Source of the DNA: Gymnothorax reevesii
Taxonomy: Eukaryota > Chordata > Actinopteri > Anguilliformes > Muraenidae
Assembly: GCA_029721435.1 (NCBI GenBank)
Contig: CM056577.1
Coordinates: 115,628,219-115,692,218 of the forward strand
DNA length: 64,000 nucleotides
Direction of reading: 5' to 3'
Shown here: positions 44,301 to 52,965 of the stretch, one piece after another
How the letters are laid out: the number at the start of each line of letters is the position of its first letter
How positions within the stretch are numbered: the stretch's first letter is position 1
The notes under the pieces: model-generated
What the model saw: only the letters and a program-made list of their open reading frames with translations
Database searches by the model: none
Told to the model about the DNA's origin: nothing
Translations under genes and position numbers: made by a program

Positions 44301-46816
44301 AATACAGGCTCTCTTCCCAAAACCTTCCTAATGCATTTCTGCCCCAGCTAATATTTATGCAGACAGAAGTCATAGCCAGCTGGGGTTCCTGGTTTTTCAT
44401 CTTGCAGTGCCACACCCTCATAAACGGTCTGTTAGAAGCTCAGAGTGGAGGCACAGTCAATAACTGCTATGCAGTTTAAACTAATCATAACCCTGCACCA
44501 TCCAATCAGAGGCCAACTGCAGCAGGGATGTGGAGCTCACCTGTCCACCGCTGTTCTCTGTGCGGAACTGGTACTGCACATTCTGATCGGCGAAGGCGCC
44601 CGCCTCCTGGATGTTTGCTATGGCGATGGTGGAGTGCTTCTCCCTGCCAGGGACTTCCCCTGAGAAAAAAGAAAAGTGAGGATGCTCATGCGCCATCCAT
44701 TTTGTGGTAACTCATACTCAAAAGGAGCTTTGGGTGAAGTACATCGCAAAGATTTGAAATTACGATCCAGAAGGTTCTCCCTGTTCTTCAGCTGTCATTC
44801 TTTCCATGATTTATGACAACAGTCAATTAATTTCACAAGGTTAGCCAGGGTTCAGATATTGATTTTGCAGGGAGAATGGATTAAAGGAAGACAGAGCTCC
44901 GGGCTTCCCAAGAACAGGGCTGCACACCCACATAGATTTACAGGTTAAAAAATAATAAAAATCAAACGTCAAAATGGCGTTCTGGCACAAACTGGTCAAA
45001 CTATGGCCATTTTCAAAATTCTCGTTTGCATGCATTTAATACGCGTAAAATTCTGCCGACCTACAGAGCCTCCAATTGGTCCAGGAGAACATCGGCGAGG
45101 GAAAACGAGATACTTTACCTTCCTGACCGGCGTCTCCGGATTCCTGTTTCTCGTGACTGTGAGAAAAGGAAATATACAGTAAACAGAGCGTTTAGAGATG
45201 ATGATTCAATGCACATTACAGTGAACATTAAAACGGTTTTACAGACATCACGTTCTCATCATGCGTCCCGCCGCCCAGCTATCTACGCGTAACACAGGGC
45301 AGGTAATGGAACACTGGTCTACAGACACCATTTGCCAGAATATGAGACAGCAATAAATAAAAATACGTCAGAAACGTAATACTTTCTTTGTCCTATGTGT
45401 CAAGAAAAAAAAAAGTATAACATACGAGGGCAGTAGCAGATTTATGCATTTGTCCCTAAATCTGCGGTTATTTCTAACTGAGGGAATTGAAGAGTGTGAC
45501 CATCTACCGCCCACTTACAACGAGGACAATATCCAATGAAAAAGTAAACATCAAAAATGAAGAAGAACTGAGTGAAAACAATATTTTTTATGTAGATGTG
45601 TACATTGTACAAGATACCCCTGAGAATGAGCAAGGAGTACGTTAAAAACGAAAATATTTACGATATCAAATGGAAAAATACCAAAGTCATCCAGTGCGTT
45701 TGTCCTTCAGCAAATCTAGCTAACATAGTTCAAACCTACCCCAAAAAAGGACTACAAATGAAATAACGTCTACAGTGGAAAGAAAATTGCTAAACAAAAA
45801 CATTGCTAACAGGACTGTAGATATAGAGAGGCCTTCCATGGGCCACGGAGGGACTGCGAAACTTCCCGCTCCCGCATACAGACGCGCAGAGCGGACACAA
45901 AGGCGTGTACTCGCCCCCTTCCTTTCGCCGCGACTGCTGACAGCCAACTAGCTAGCTAGCTACATAGGCTAGCGTGGTTCAGAATAACATTATTCACCGA
46001 TGAGCGCACAGTAAAGCCGCTTTCACACCGGACAGATCACATTCAAAGTCAATGCAAAGAGGCGAATACACGCGTTTCGCATGTATTCGCCTCTTTGCAT
46101 TGACTTTGAATGTAATCTGCCGCGCGAAATATCCGTTTCGCGTCCGGTGTGAAACCAGTTCAACACCCCGAAACATTAACACCATCATCTGACACTGGCA
46201 AATTAGCACATTAAACTGATTGCCCAGAATATAACCCCAGCTCTCCCAATGACTACCGCAGCTGCCCCATACGCAAGAATTTGAAACGGCGCAACTATAA
46301 AGGTGACAGGATCGCTGGATGAGTTGGTTGACGTTAAGCGCCGATTTTGTTACCATTTCATTCATGCTTTTCAATTAATATCCCACTAATTACGCTAAGT
46401 ACGTCGGTCACAGTATGACAGCGGCGAAGTTATAAATTGGCATTAACCAAACAGAAAGATCGCAAACTGCAGCGATGTCAGGATGAACTTATTTCACATT
46501 TTGCGCTTCAGGGTTAAGGCAGTAAACTAGCAATGGCAAAAATCGGCCACTTTGCTTATCCGATAAATACGTTTGTGTGACCGTTACGAGATAAACGTCA
46601 CTTCAATTCATGAACTTCTGGATAACTTTGGGAATATACTATCACCGCAGTGACAGAAAAGTGACCCAGCTATCTAACTTAACACACATTTTTAACTTGA
46701 ACGAACAAGCTAGCAAGCGATCTAACCCAGGGGACAGCGGGCCGCAGAAGCCTTGCCGTGACAATAACGTCCTCTTACCTCGCAGTGGTTTCCAAACTCG
46801 AATCTAGCATATCCAT
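29462..46816 (-). CDS. usf2: Upstream stimulatory factor 2 (bHLH-leucine zipper), complete gene in 10 coding exons
   Basis: Ten exons, each with GT-AG borders, join to 930 nt (309 residues plus stop) with all phases compatible. The start MDMLDSSLE matches USF2 (human MDMLDPGLD). In order: N-terminal activation region (1-65) with NVQYQFRTE; VTYRVVQLTDEQLD (from 66); IQNPFNNGGSP (from about 107); USF-specific region with YVMM...DVLQT...RTIAPRTHPY (about 158-186); basic region RRRAQHNEVERRRRDK (198-213) with the E-box-reading His203, Glu207 and Arg211; helix-loop-helix to about 255; leucine zipper to about 300. NQRLQDSFKDVERVQ and the tail LQQHGI mark USF2 rather than USF1. Human USF2 has 346 residues; this gene lacks the segment between AVAQ and AVIQNPF that is alternatively spliced in mammals. 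Role: nuclear dimeric factor binding CACGTG to regulate metabolic and other promoters. The two FFAR genes on the same side match mammalian synteny. Confidence 0.96.
29840..30545 (-). repeat. Intronic minisatellite with splice-donor-like motif, part 1
   Basis: About ten diverged units of roughly 60 bases lie in the last usf2 intron. On the gene strand the unit reads AGCACCAGGTAAAGGGTTCT followed by CTCCTAGCTACAGGCTACAGTGA. CAGGTAAA, a consensus 5' splice site, is exact at 29861, 30014, 30108 and 30509 and degenerate elsewhere. Confidence 0.85.
30573..30777 (+). other. Exon-like open frame antisense in a usf2 intron, unidentified
   Basis: After an acceptor-like CACCCTGTGCAG (AG at 30571-30572), one frame stays open for 67 codons to TGA at 30775. 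It begins IHWLQVYRNEYHKRIHDSLW and includes FAPQWGELGKDIGYLPL and NSAIHTLVERIRESLLL. The composition (Trp, charged residues, amphipathic helices) looks like real protein, unlike most random frames here. I do not recognise the family. It could be the last exon of an unknown gene, a retrocopied fragment carried in with the 1.7-kb insert that splits the minisatellite, or chance. No upstream exons were identified. Confidence 0.35.
30780..30945 (-). mobile_element. MITE-like fragment ending in CACTGCAAAAAGTG
   Basis: On the - strand it starts CACTGCAAAAAGTGATTTTC and contains GCCAATGGGGTAAGTAAATT. These motifs are common in a short non-autonomous DNA element of fish. Only one end is clear. Confidence 0.4.
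30946..32261. other. Insert separating the two parts of the intronic minisatellite
   Basis: This intron DNA, together with 30546-30945, separates two blocks of the same 60-base repeat. It includes AATAAGTGTGG-type short repeats near 31060 and A-runs near 31915. No gene is supported. Confidence 0.45.
32262..32370 (-). repeat. Intronic minisatellite, part 2, next to usf2 exon 9
   Basis: Two to three further units of the 29840-30545 repeat (AGAGAGAACCCTTCACTAGG and similar on the + strand). They begin about 40 bases beyond the exon 9 donor. This block is probably the start of the same array before it was split. Confidence 0.75.
32410..32538 (-). CDS. usf2: usf2 coding exon 9 (helix 2, start of zipper)
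   Basis: 129 bases, phase 0, between CCCTCAG and GTATGT; encodes SKGGILSKACDYIQELRQ and then NELLRQQ. Confidence 0.95.
32627..32721 (-). CDS. usf2: usf2 coding exon 8 (basic region, helix 1, loop)
   Basis: 95 bases between TTACAG and GTGAGT; encodes ERRRRDKINNWIVTLSKMIP and on to STKTGA. Confidence 0.95.
32722..35101. other. usf2 intron 7, nothing clearly identified
   Basis: 2.4 kb of intron with A- and T-runs (33390-33500), a short (TGACA)n at 34343-34365 and an old unclassified repeat around 34290-34510. No gene recognised. Confidence 0.45.
35102..35160 (-). CDS. usf2: usf2 coding exon 7 (basic region)
   Basis: 59 bases between CTTGCAG and GTGAAC; encodes KLEGPRVPRDDRRRAQHNE, the first half of the basic region. 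The donor GTGAAC is weaker than the other donors of the gene. Confidence 0.92.
36360..36797. mobile_element. Inverted-repeat element nested in the hAT
   Basis: The first ~75 bases (with TTTTCTGTGGATTTAAAATC near 36396) recur inverted at 36716-36797 (GGATTTTAAATCCACAGAAA). Flanking blocks such as CGTTCGTTCGAAC and GTTTGAACGAAC also pair. No transposase. Confidence 0.65.
36891..37140. mobile_element. MITE with 33-base terminal inverted repeats
   Basis: The left end GTGTGCAGGACTAGGAAAAG plus GGGTCACTTGGG pairs almost perfectly with the right end, reverse complement GTGTGCAGGACTAGAAAAAG plus GGGTCACTTGGG. About 250 bp, no coding capacity, class unknown. Confidence 0.8.
38359..38446 (-). CDS. usf2: usf2 coding exon 6 (USF-specific region)
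   Basis: 88 bases between CCATCAG and GTGAGT; encodes QLYVMMNTPDVLQT then RTIAPRTHPYT, the conserved USF-specific region. Confidence 0.95.
38890..39822. repeat. Intronic satellite of ~147-bp units with hairpins at both ends
   Basis: Five units, marked by AAGGTCACAGCGCTAAGGTC near 39010, 39156, 39301, 39464 and 39613, lie in usf2 intron 5. Each unit includes an AGGTCA-type tandem. The array is bounded on the left by a GACGACAGACG tract and a hairpin (TAGCTTA 38926-38932 with TAAGCTA 38950-38956). On the right are GACAGACGACAGATAGACAC and a hairpin (TACCCCTCTGGC 39789-39800 with GCCGAAGGGTA 39810-39820). Confidence 0.85.
40143..40299 (-). CDS. usf2: usf2 coding exon 5
   Basis: 157 bases between CATGTAG and GTGAGC; encodes AVIQNPFNNGGSPAGE to SLAQAG. 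The exon that precedes this in mammalian long isoforms was not found in the intron upstream. Confidence 0.95.
40395..40490. repeat. CA/CG alternating tract in usf2 intron 4
   Basis: Nearly 100 bases of alternating purine-pyrimidine (CACACGCGCACGCGCACGCG type) lie about 100 bases upstream of the exon 5 acceptor on the gene strand. Such DNA can adopt the Z form. Confidence 0.9.
40498..40700. mobile_element. Solo end of a Tc1-like element
   Basis: CTCCAATTCCAATGAAGTTG followed by GGACGTTGTGTAAAACGTGA and AATAAAAACAGAATACAATG matches the end of the element family at 61934-63476. Only this end is present. Confidence 0.6.
40735..40842. repeat. Degenerate CCCTAACC-rich tract
   Basis: Repeats of the type CCTAACCTTAACC resemble scrambled telomere repeat. 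It probably belongs to a dispersed fish repeat and not to a true internal telomere. Confidence 0.6.
40962..41078 (-). CDS. usf2: usf2 coding exon 4
   Basis: 117 bases, phase 0 at both ends, between CTTGCAG and GTACCC; encodes VTYRVVQLTDEQLDAGG and onward to AVAQ. Confidence 0.95.
41309..41367. repeat. (TG)n microsatellite in usf2 intron 3
   Basis: About 28 uninterrupted TG units, some 230 bases upstream of exon 4 on the gene strand. Confidence 0.95.
41636..41991. mobile_element. hAT MITE with 8-bp target duplication
   Basis: 356 bp. Ends TAGGGCCGGGCGATATATCG and (reverse complement of the right end) TAGGGCTGGGCGATATGGAC. Flanks CGACAAAT (41628-41635) and CAACAAAT (41992-41999) agree at 7 of 8 bases, the duplication size of hAT transposons. 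Non-coding. Confidence 0.9.
42000..43830. other. Remainder of usf2 intron 3, mostly unassigned
   Basis: No gene recognised. It holds a dispersed repeat copy (42719-42882) and AT-rich sequence. Confidence 0.45.
42719..42882. repeat. Dispersed repeat, copy 1 of 3
   Basis: Contains TTTGGACTGCGGGAGGAAAC, then GGGAGAACATGTAACTCCAC, then GTGAGGCAGCAGTGCCAACC. The same order of blocks occurs at 56410-56575 and 61505-61672. It is a widespread fish repeat whose class I cannot fix. Confidence 0.7.
43992..44203. mobile_element. Short element with perfect 14-base inverted ends and GAC-rich tail
   Basis: Left ATACCCCCCGCAAC and right GTTGCGGGGGGTAT are exact reverse complements. The right part holds a GACGCACGCACACACACACA to GGACGGACAAAG tract and then a hairpin (TATACCCCCC with GGGGGGTATA). 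Confidence 0.7.
44541..44659 (-). CDS. usf2: usf2 coding exon 3
   Basis: 119 bases between TTCTCAG and GTGAGC; contains STIAIANIQEAGAF and NVQYQFRTENSGGQ of the USF N-terminal region. Confidence 0.95.
45119..45156 (-). CDS. usf2: usf2 coding exon 2
   Basis: 38 bases between TCTCACAG and GGTAAAG; encodes HEKQESGDAGQE with split codons at both ends. Short, but both splice sites and both phases fit. Confidence 0.9.
46018..46156. mobile_element. Snap-back MITE in usf2 intron 1
   Basis: Terminal repeats GCTTTCACACCGGAC and GTCCGGTGTGAAACC. The inner arms (46036-46072 and about 46083-46119, including AATGCAAAGAGGCGAATACA) pair at all but one of 37 bases around a loop of about ten bases. It would fold into a long hairpin in the pre-mRNA. 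Confidence 0.85.
46779..46816 (-). CDS. usf2: usf2 coding exon 1
   Basis: 38 coding bases from ATG (46816) to AG|GTAAGA; encodes MDMLDSSLETTA and the first two bases of a Ser codon. Confidence 0.93.
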
Positions 46817-47110
46817 GGGGGTTAAAAATTAAAACGTGATATTCACGGACACAGACAGACGGCGATGGAAGTGTTGATCACGGGGACAAACACACCGGTC
46901 ATGTGAGAAAGACAGTCCGGAACACGTGAGGTACAAACGGGCTTGAAGTTAAAATGGAGACGGAGAAGAGGCTGGAGTTGCGCGTCTGCTGTCCTGCGCC
47001 GTTTCTTGCGTTTAAGCGCAAAGGCCGTGCGCGTACGCGGGTGGCCCGGCAGTCAAAGCAGGGGCGCGATCAGGACTGTGTTGGTTACTGAAAACGTTCG
47101 TTTAGTTTTT
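46817..47110 (-). promoter_or_regulatory. usf2 promoter/5' UTR region with E-box
   Basis: GC- and CpG-richer than its surroundings. It carries a perfect CACGTG E-box at 46923-46928, about 107 bases upstream of the usf2 ATG. CACGTG is the binding site of USF proteins, so self-regulation is possible. The transcription start was not located. Confidence 0.5.
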
Positions 47111-47464
47111 ATTATTATTCTCGTTGTTTCGTTTTTGTGATCATTTCTCGACCCAGATTAATCTTACTCGCTGTGGGGCAATGGCGTTAAATAGCCTGCA
47201 TCAATGTGGAAATCGGCTGCTGTTGCTGGTTGCAAAATATGAAATGGATCCTGCAGGCAGCTTAAATGTTCATCCAATTTTGTTTTCATGACTGTTTCTG
47301 CTATGAGACAAAATGGTCACCTGGACGGCAGCCTCGCATGTAACTTAGGCCATTTGGGTTTTTTTCCCCGTTCCAAGAATTCAAAAACCAAACTAAAGCC
47401 AGAGAAACGGTAAGTAGCTAACGAAGCCTTATCGGAGTTACCGACAGCTGCAAGCAGGGCCTTA

Positions 47465-47791
47465 ATGTCGTCCTCAATACAATGGATGTACATCCATTAT
47501 ACGGAGGACAACGTTATGGCCCAGATTGCAGCTGTCGGTAATTTCGAAGAGGCTGCACTAGCTACTTCGGTTTCTCTGGGGGAGCTACTCGTGGCGGTGC
47601 TTCAACTGCGAGAGCCTGACGATGGTTTGCGTGTTCAAAATGTCAGAATTCATCCGTACATGCGTCCGATGGCCGGTTGGGAGTTGTTGCCTCGAGCCTC
47701 GCTTGCCCGTGTACACACTGGCTGTGTGGCATACGGCAAACGACGCCCGACCAAGCTGAAATTCAGTCTGACTTTAATCCATTGGGGTTGA
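47465..47791 (+). other. Unassigned 108-codon open frame next to the usf2 promoter
   Basis: An open frame starting MSSSIQWMYIHYTEDNVMAQ and running to LTLIHWG, divergent from usf2 and about 650 bases from its start. I recognise no domain. It may be part of an old element or a non-coding transcript from the divergent side of the promoter. Low likelihood of being a gene. Confidence 0.15.
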
Positions 47792-47872
47792 AGCCTTTTT
47801 CAGCCTTTTTTTTTTTAGTTCGCCTGGTCTCCTTTAATGATAAGGCTTATACCTCAAGCCTGCAAGCCACAT

Positions 47873-49470
47873 ACAACCCCAATTCCATAATAGTTGGAAA
47901 GAAGTGTAAATTGTGAATAAAATCTAAATGCAATGACTTTCAAATCACATGAGCCAATATGTTATTTTCAATAGAACATCGATACCATTTCAAATGTTAA
48001 AACTGAGGCATTTTACATTATTATCCACAAAATGAGCTCATTTCAAACTTTCTGGCTGCAACAGGTCTCAAAAAAGTAGGGACCCAGACCAAAATTGGGC
48101 TGAAAAAGCAATTAATATACAAGAGCATTAGCTGAAAAAACATTTAGCAAGTAATTAAGTTAACTGGCATCAGGTGTGTAACATGATTGGCTATAAAAGG
48201 GATGTCATAGAGAGGCTGAGTCTCTCAGAAGTAAAGATGACCAGAGGCTCTCCAACCTGTGAAGGCTTGCATAAAAAACTGGAATTCTTTTAAAAGAATG
48301 TTCCTCAACGTCAAATTGCAAAGGCTTTGAAGGTCTCATCATCGACAGTGCAAACAATAAGATTCAGTAACAACAAAAGATTAAGAGAAACTGGAAAAAT
48401 CTCTGCGTAAGGGACAAAGCCGAAGACCTTTACTGGATGCCCGTGATCTTCAGCCCCTTAGATGCCACTGCATCACTCACCGCCATGATTCTGTCATTGA
48501 CATTACTAAATGGGCCCAGGAATACTTCAAGAATCACTGTGTCTAAACACAGTCTGCTGTGCCATCCACAGATGCCACCTAAAACTCGATCATGCAAAAA
48601 GGAAGCCTTTGTTGAGCAGGTTCCAGAAGCGCCGCCGTGTTCCTTGAGCCAAGGCTCATTTAAAATGGACTGTAGCAAAGTTTCCTGTGGTCAGACGAGT
48701 CCAAATTTGACATCCTTGTTGGAAATCACGGGCGTCGTGTCCTCCGGGCTAAAGAGGAGAAAGACCACCCCTCCTGTTATCAGCGTTCAGTTCAGCCAAC
48801 ATGTCCGATGGTATGGGCTTGCATTAGCACATATGGTGTGGGACACTTGCATGTTTTTAAAAAGCACCATGAATGCTGAACGGTATATTAAGGTTTTAGA
48901 GCAACATCTGCTCCCCTCCAGACAACATCAATTCCAAAGAAGGCCTTGTGTATTTCAGCAGAACAATGCAAAACCACATACTGCAGCTATTACAACAGCA
49001 TGGCTTCATTAGAGAAGAGTCCGTGTGCTGAACTGGCCTGTCTGCAATCCTGATTTTCCACTGATTGAGAACATTTGGCACATAATTAAAAGAAAAGTCT
49101 GTCAAAGGAGACCCAAAACTCCCCAGCAGCTGGAAGCCTGAATTAAACGAGTGGGATCAAATTCCAATGGCTAAACTCAAAACTTGTCTCCTCAATGCCC
49201 AGACGCCTCCACTCTGTGTTAAAAAGAAAAAAGAAAGAAGAGGGAATATTACACCATGGTAAACAGGCCCCTGTCCCAGCTTTTCTGAGACCTGTAGCAG
49301 CCATCAAATTTGAAATGAGCTCAGTTTGTGGATAAATTGTAAAATTTCTCAATTTCAACATTTGCTATGTTATCACTGTTTTATTGTGAATCTGGTGTGT
49401 TTGAAAGTCATTGCATTTTGATTTTATTCACAATTTACTCTTTGTCCCAACTATTACGGAATTGGGGTTG
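47873..49470 (+). mobile_element. Full-length Tc1-like element with broken transposase
   Basis: Ends CAACCCCAATTCCATAATAG and (reverse complement) CAACCCCAATTCCGTAATAG are inverted repeats over 24 bases. About 1.6 kb. The flanking TA is clear on the left only. Confidence 0.8.
48430..49140 (+). pseudogene. Tc1-like transposase, frameshifted
   Basis: Blocks in three frames in order: DLQPLRCHCITHRHDSVIDI (N-terminal); [20 protein letters not shown] followed by RPCVFQQNNAKPHTA; then WPVCNPDFPLIENIWHIIKR (third catalytic region). The second catalytic Asp of the usual QQDNAKPH is Asn here. Frameshifts lie near 48540 and 49010. Dead copy. Confidence 0.75.
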
Positions 49471-49507
49471 AATATATAAATTGGTTATGTATGTCTTTGC
49501 CCGCATA

Positions 49508-49964
49508 CAGTAAAAACGGCCTGCCTATATATCTTGTTTTGGCCGACCTGTATTGGCCGAGTTCAGCACGTGGACAAGTAACCATTCTCAACTGTGGCAT
49601 TCGCTCTCTTCGGAGTTAACAGCAGACACTCGCGGACCACGCATTTTGCTCTTTAATGAGTCTTGAAGTCGAGCACTTCAGAGGTCATAGTCATAATATT
49701 GTCATGATAGCACAACATACTTAACCAATTAATAAAAATATTATAAATTGCATATTTTTTCATTGCCTTGGTATTGGCTTGAGGGTCGCCGTATGCGGCC
49801 TCAGGCTAATACCACAACCCAAAGGACAATATTATGACTATGACCTCGATAGTACGAGTCTTCTAGACTCATTAAAGAGCCAATTGCTCTTGCTCTGCAC
49901 CTCCAGAACTCGGCCAATACCGAGCCGGCCAATGCAGGATATATTGGTAGGTCGTTTTTTACTC
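49508..49964. mobile_element. Foldback element with long imperfect inverted arms
   Basis: The left arm (AGTAAAAACGGCCTGCCTAT at 49510) pairs with the right end (reverse complement AGTAAAAAACGACCTACCAA). Inner pairs include AGGTCATAGTCATAATATTG (49681-49700) with CAATATTATGACTATGACCT (49829-49848). No coding capacity. Confidence 0.8.
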
Positions 49965-50095
49965 TATGCGTTGCAGTGCAGAAGGGACTATCACATCGCG
50001 GGTTCGAGCCCCGGTCGTGCCAACCAGCAGTGGTCAGCAGCTTTTTTCAGAGTAGCGCACAATTGGCTATAGCGCTACAGGGTTTCAAATTATGA
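49965..50095 (+). repeat. tRNA-derived SINE-like fragment
   Basis: Contains a good RNA polymerase III B box, GGTTCGAGCC (50001-50010), in the context GCGGGTTCGAGCCCCGGTCG. The A box region is degenerate. It does not fold as a complete tRNA by eye. Confidence 0.35.
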
Positions 50096-50879
50096 AGGGA
50101 CTGCCGGGAAAGGGAAATTAATAAAATAGCTTTGTTCCTTGCTCAAGCACCTTCTGTTGGCCAGACAGGCGCTCGTCAGGAAGATTCTTAGCCTGTTCAT
50201 GTTTGGGTATCAGACAATTCTACGCGGGCCCTGACCGATGGCGTAGCCTGGAGGGGCAGAGCTTGAGCCCTGGAGACTGATGCACAATCGAGATGAAGTT
50301 TCAATTTCTCGCGAAACACGATGTTCTCCATGTTCATAGTAGTATACCCAAGGACAACTGAATTGACTCTGGCCTTTTCTTTTGTGTGGAGACGACAAAC
50401 AGTACAAAACATAACCGCGCTCTCAAAGCAGGTCGGCTGTGGGCTTTCCCTCCGAGCTCTGAGTGAAATTTTTTTTTTTTTTTGCTACGGAGCCCTGCAC
50501 TAAGAGCGCGCAAGGAATCATCTGGGAAGCTGAAATGACTGACACGGTTTGTGACAGCACCCAGCAGCTGCTGTTCCTGTTTTTCCTGCCAGCCACAGTG
50601 GCAGGTAGTCTCCAGAATGTACTCGCCAGAGCTAAAATTTACCAGCCATTGGCGAGTTTTGACCCTGAAATTCTGCGGTTTTGGTGACTTCTAGAAAACC
50701 CATCAACAAATATCAGATGTGGTTGCATCAGTGGGTTTTCTTTGCATTTGCTGATATCTGTAGAGAAGAATAATCAAAATATATAGATAGGTGTATAAAA
50801 GTCACATATGCTATAGCAATGAAGAAACACCAATGGGATATCTATACTGAGAACAATGGCATGGGGAATTTAATTACTC

Positions 50880-51164
50880 TCAGTCATAAACTGTTCTAAG
50901 CTGTAGGCTGTCCTTCCAACAAAGATACACCAAACTATAATTACACTGCTTTAGAAGCAGGCAAATGTAATTTTCAGTATCACAAACCTGATGGTCCAGT
51001 TCTTGGTCTGTCTCACAGTCTGCTTGAATGTCGCCCTCAGCCTCACTATCAGGGTCTTCATCTGTCTCGCTATCCTGCTGAGTGGCCCTCGGGATCTTCA
51101 TCTGTCTGTCTTTCCTGCTCTGTGCCCTCACTTCAGGCTTCAGCTCTCTCAACACCTGCATCAT
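50880..51164 (-). other. Acidic low-complexity open frame, doubtful
   Basis: 94 codons with an acidic stretch (DSETDEDPDSEAEGD) produced by an imperfect internal repeat of AGACAGATGAAGA. No domain and no clear exon borders. Listed only because the composition is unusual. Confidence 0.12.
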
Positions 51165-52183
51165 CTGACTGTCTCAACACTGGCGCCATCCATGTTTTTC
51201 TTTAGGGGCCAAAATGGGACATAATGTCCATTTTCTTTATTCATTTTGAATTACAGAGAAGAAACAACAGAGAGGAATGCAAAACACTTCAGCAACGCAG
51301 AATATAAGTTCACTTGTCTTGTGGTAGCCTTTGCGATACTTTTTTTTTTTTTTTAAATGAGACCCTGGCTATATCCTGAATCCATGCAGAACATTATGAG
51401 TCTGTTATCTCTCATAATACTTTCAGAATATCTTATATATGTAGCAAAAATAGGAACGGATTTAAAGTATTTTTGCACATTGCTGTTGAAATTATTTTAA
51501 ACATGTCTGGAGTTTAACGCATTTTACTGTGACACCAATGTCTGGAGTGTAACAATAATGTTTTTTTAATGGCATCCATCGATATTGTATCATTTCATGC
51601 TGGTTGAACCTTGAGATACTGCCAAATCGCTTTGATTCTTTTGGGAGGTATGCATAACTATTTTAGTGCAGAACAGAGCTTGAAAGGAGTCCTTTTTTGT
51701 TTGAGATCGTGAAACGTGTCTCTTTAAAGAAAAGAAATCGCACAGAAAATCTAACGAAGTGGCTGCAGAGAAAAATGGCAAAATCACCTGTGGTGTCCTT
51801 GTGGAAATGTGTGAGTGTTGTTCATCTTTCCTGATAACTGCTAATGAAATTGATCAATTTTGCTTTATGTGATCATTTTCAGATACTGTTATTATGTACT
51901 GCTGCCACAAAAAAAAAGAACTCAATATGCTGATGTTTAACCCAGATACTTGAAAACAACGTGATAGTATCTATGCCAAATGCTTTCCGGAAAATAGGGA
52001 CTAATAGCTGTCCGAAAGTAACAAAAAACTGATGTAGAAATGATTTTTATATTTGGCCCCTATGTCACACAAAGTCCTCTTTTCCTTGTTTTTCTTAAAT
52101 CACCCCTTTCACAGTTAAAACGGGAAAGAGTTCCATATGCAACGTCCATCAATATCGAATGAAATCAGAACTTTCATGACTTA

Positions 52184-52300
52184 CCTTAAAGGAAAAGTTC
52201 ACCCAAAAATGAAAATTCACTCATCAGCTACTCACCTCAAGGCTAATCAAAGGGTCCGTGAATTTCTTTCATCCTCAAAACACTTTTGGAGTTACAAAGA
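52184..52300. mobile_element. End of a TTAAAGG...TTCACCC-type DNA element
   Basis: CCTTAAAGGAAAAGTTCACC followed by CAAAAATGAAAATTCACTCA is a terminal sequence common in fish non-autonomous DNA elements. The right end was not found. Confidence 0.5.
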
Positions 52301-52689
52301 AAAACGGCATTGAAGACAAATCCAAATCAACTGAAGTCAAAGGAGGCCACTCTTTCAAGCGTAAAAAAAACAAACAAAAAAAAAACATTTAAAAACCACA
52401 AAATGCCTCCAAACTGCTCGTGTAGCGTAATCCAAGTGTTCGAAATTTGTCATTTCCTCCATACAACAAAAAATCTCCAGAATTTAAATTTAATTTTCAA
52501 TTTTTCAACATTCTCTGTTCATAAGTGGATAAAAATAAGTATTAGATACTGGACCTAGGTGGAAAGTAACTGTTTGGTCATAAAGGTGCAGTTCTGCAGT
52601 TTAAAAAAGCTTTGAAACAAATGTCTGGCATTTATAATTTTGATTCAGAGCCTTTTGTAATGGTAGTCAAAACAGGCGGAATTTCAAAC

Positions 52690-52965
52690 CTTTTCTCCTT
52701 AGGCTTTAATAAGTAAAAAAAAAAGGGGGGTGCAAGACAGTGGTAAACATGCCCCATCCCAATTTTTTGTTGCTGGCATCAAATTCTAAATGAGCAGATA
52801 TTTTTCAAGGAACGCAAAAATTTCTCATTTTCAACATTTGAAATTCTGTGTTTGCTCCATTTCCAATTAAATAGAGTTTCAATAATTTGCAACTCATTGC
52901 ATTTTGGTTTTATTGACTTTTTAAGTAGCATTTCAACTTTTTTGGAAACTGTGTTACTTGAAAAC
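52690..52965 (+). mobile_element. Relic of the 3' part of a Tc1-like element
   Basis: Blocks GGTAAACATGCCCCATCCCA, TTTCTCATTTTCAACATTTG and AACTCATTGCATTTTGGTTT match in order the right third of the element at 47873-49470 (from about 49255). Confidence 0.65.

Noticed and set aside
50001..50010. A tRNA gene
   Set aside because: Only the B box is convincing. No complete cloverleaf can be drawn, so it is treated as SINE-like.
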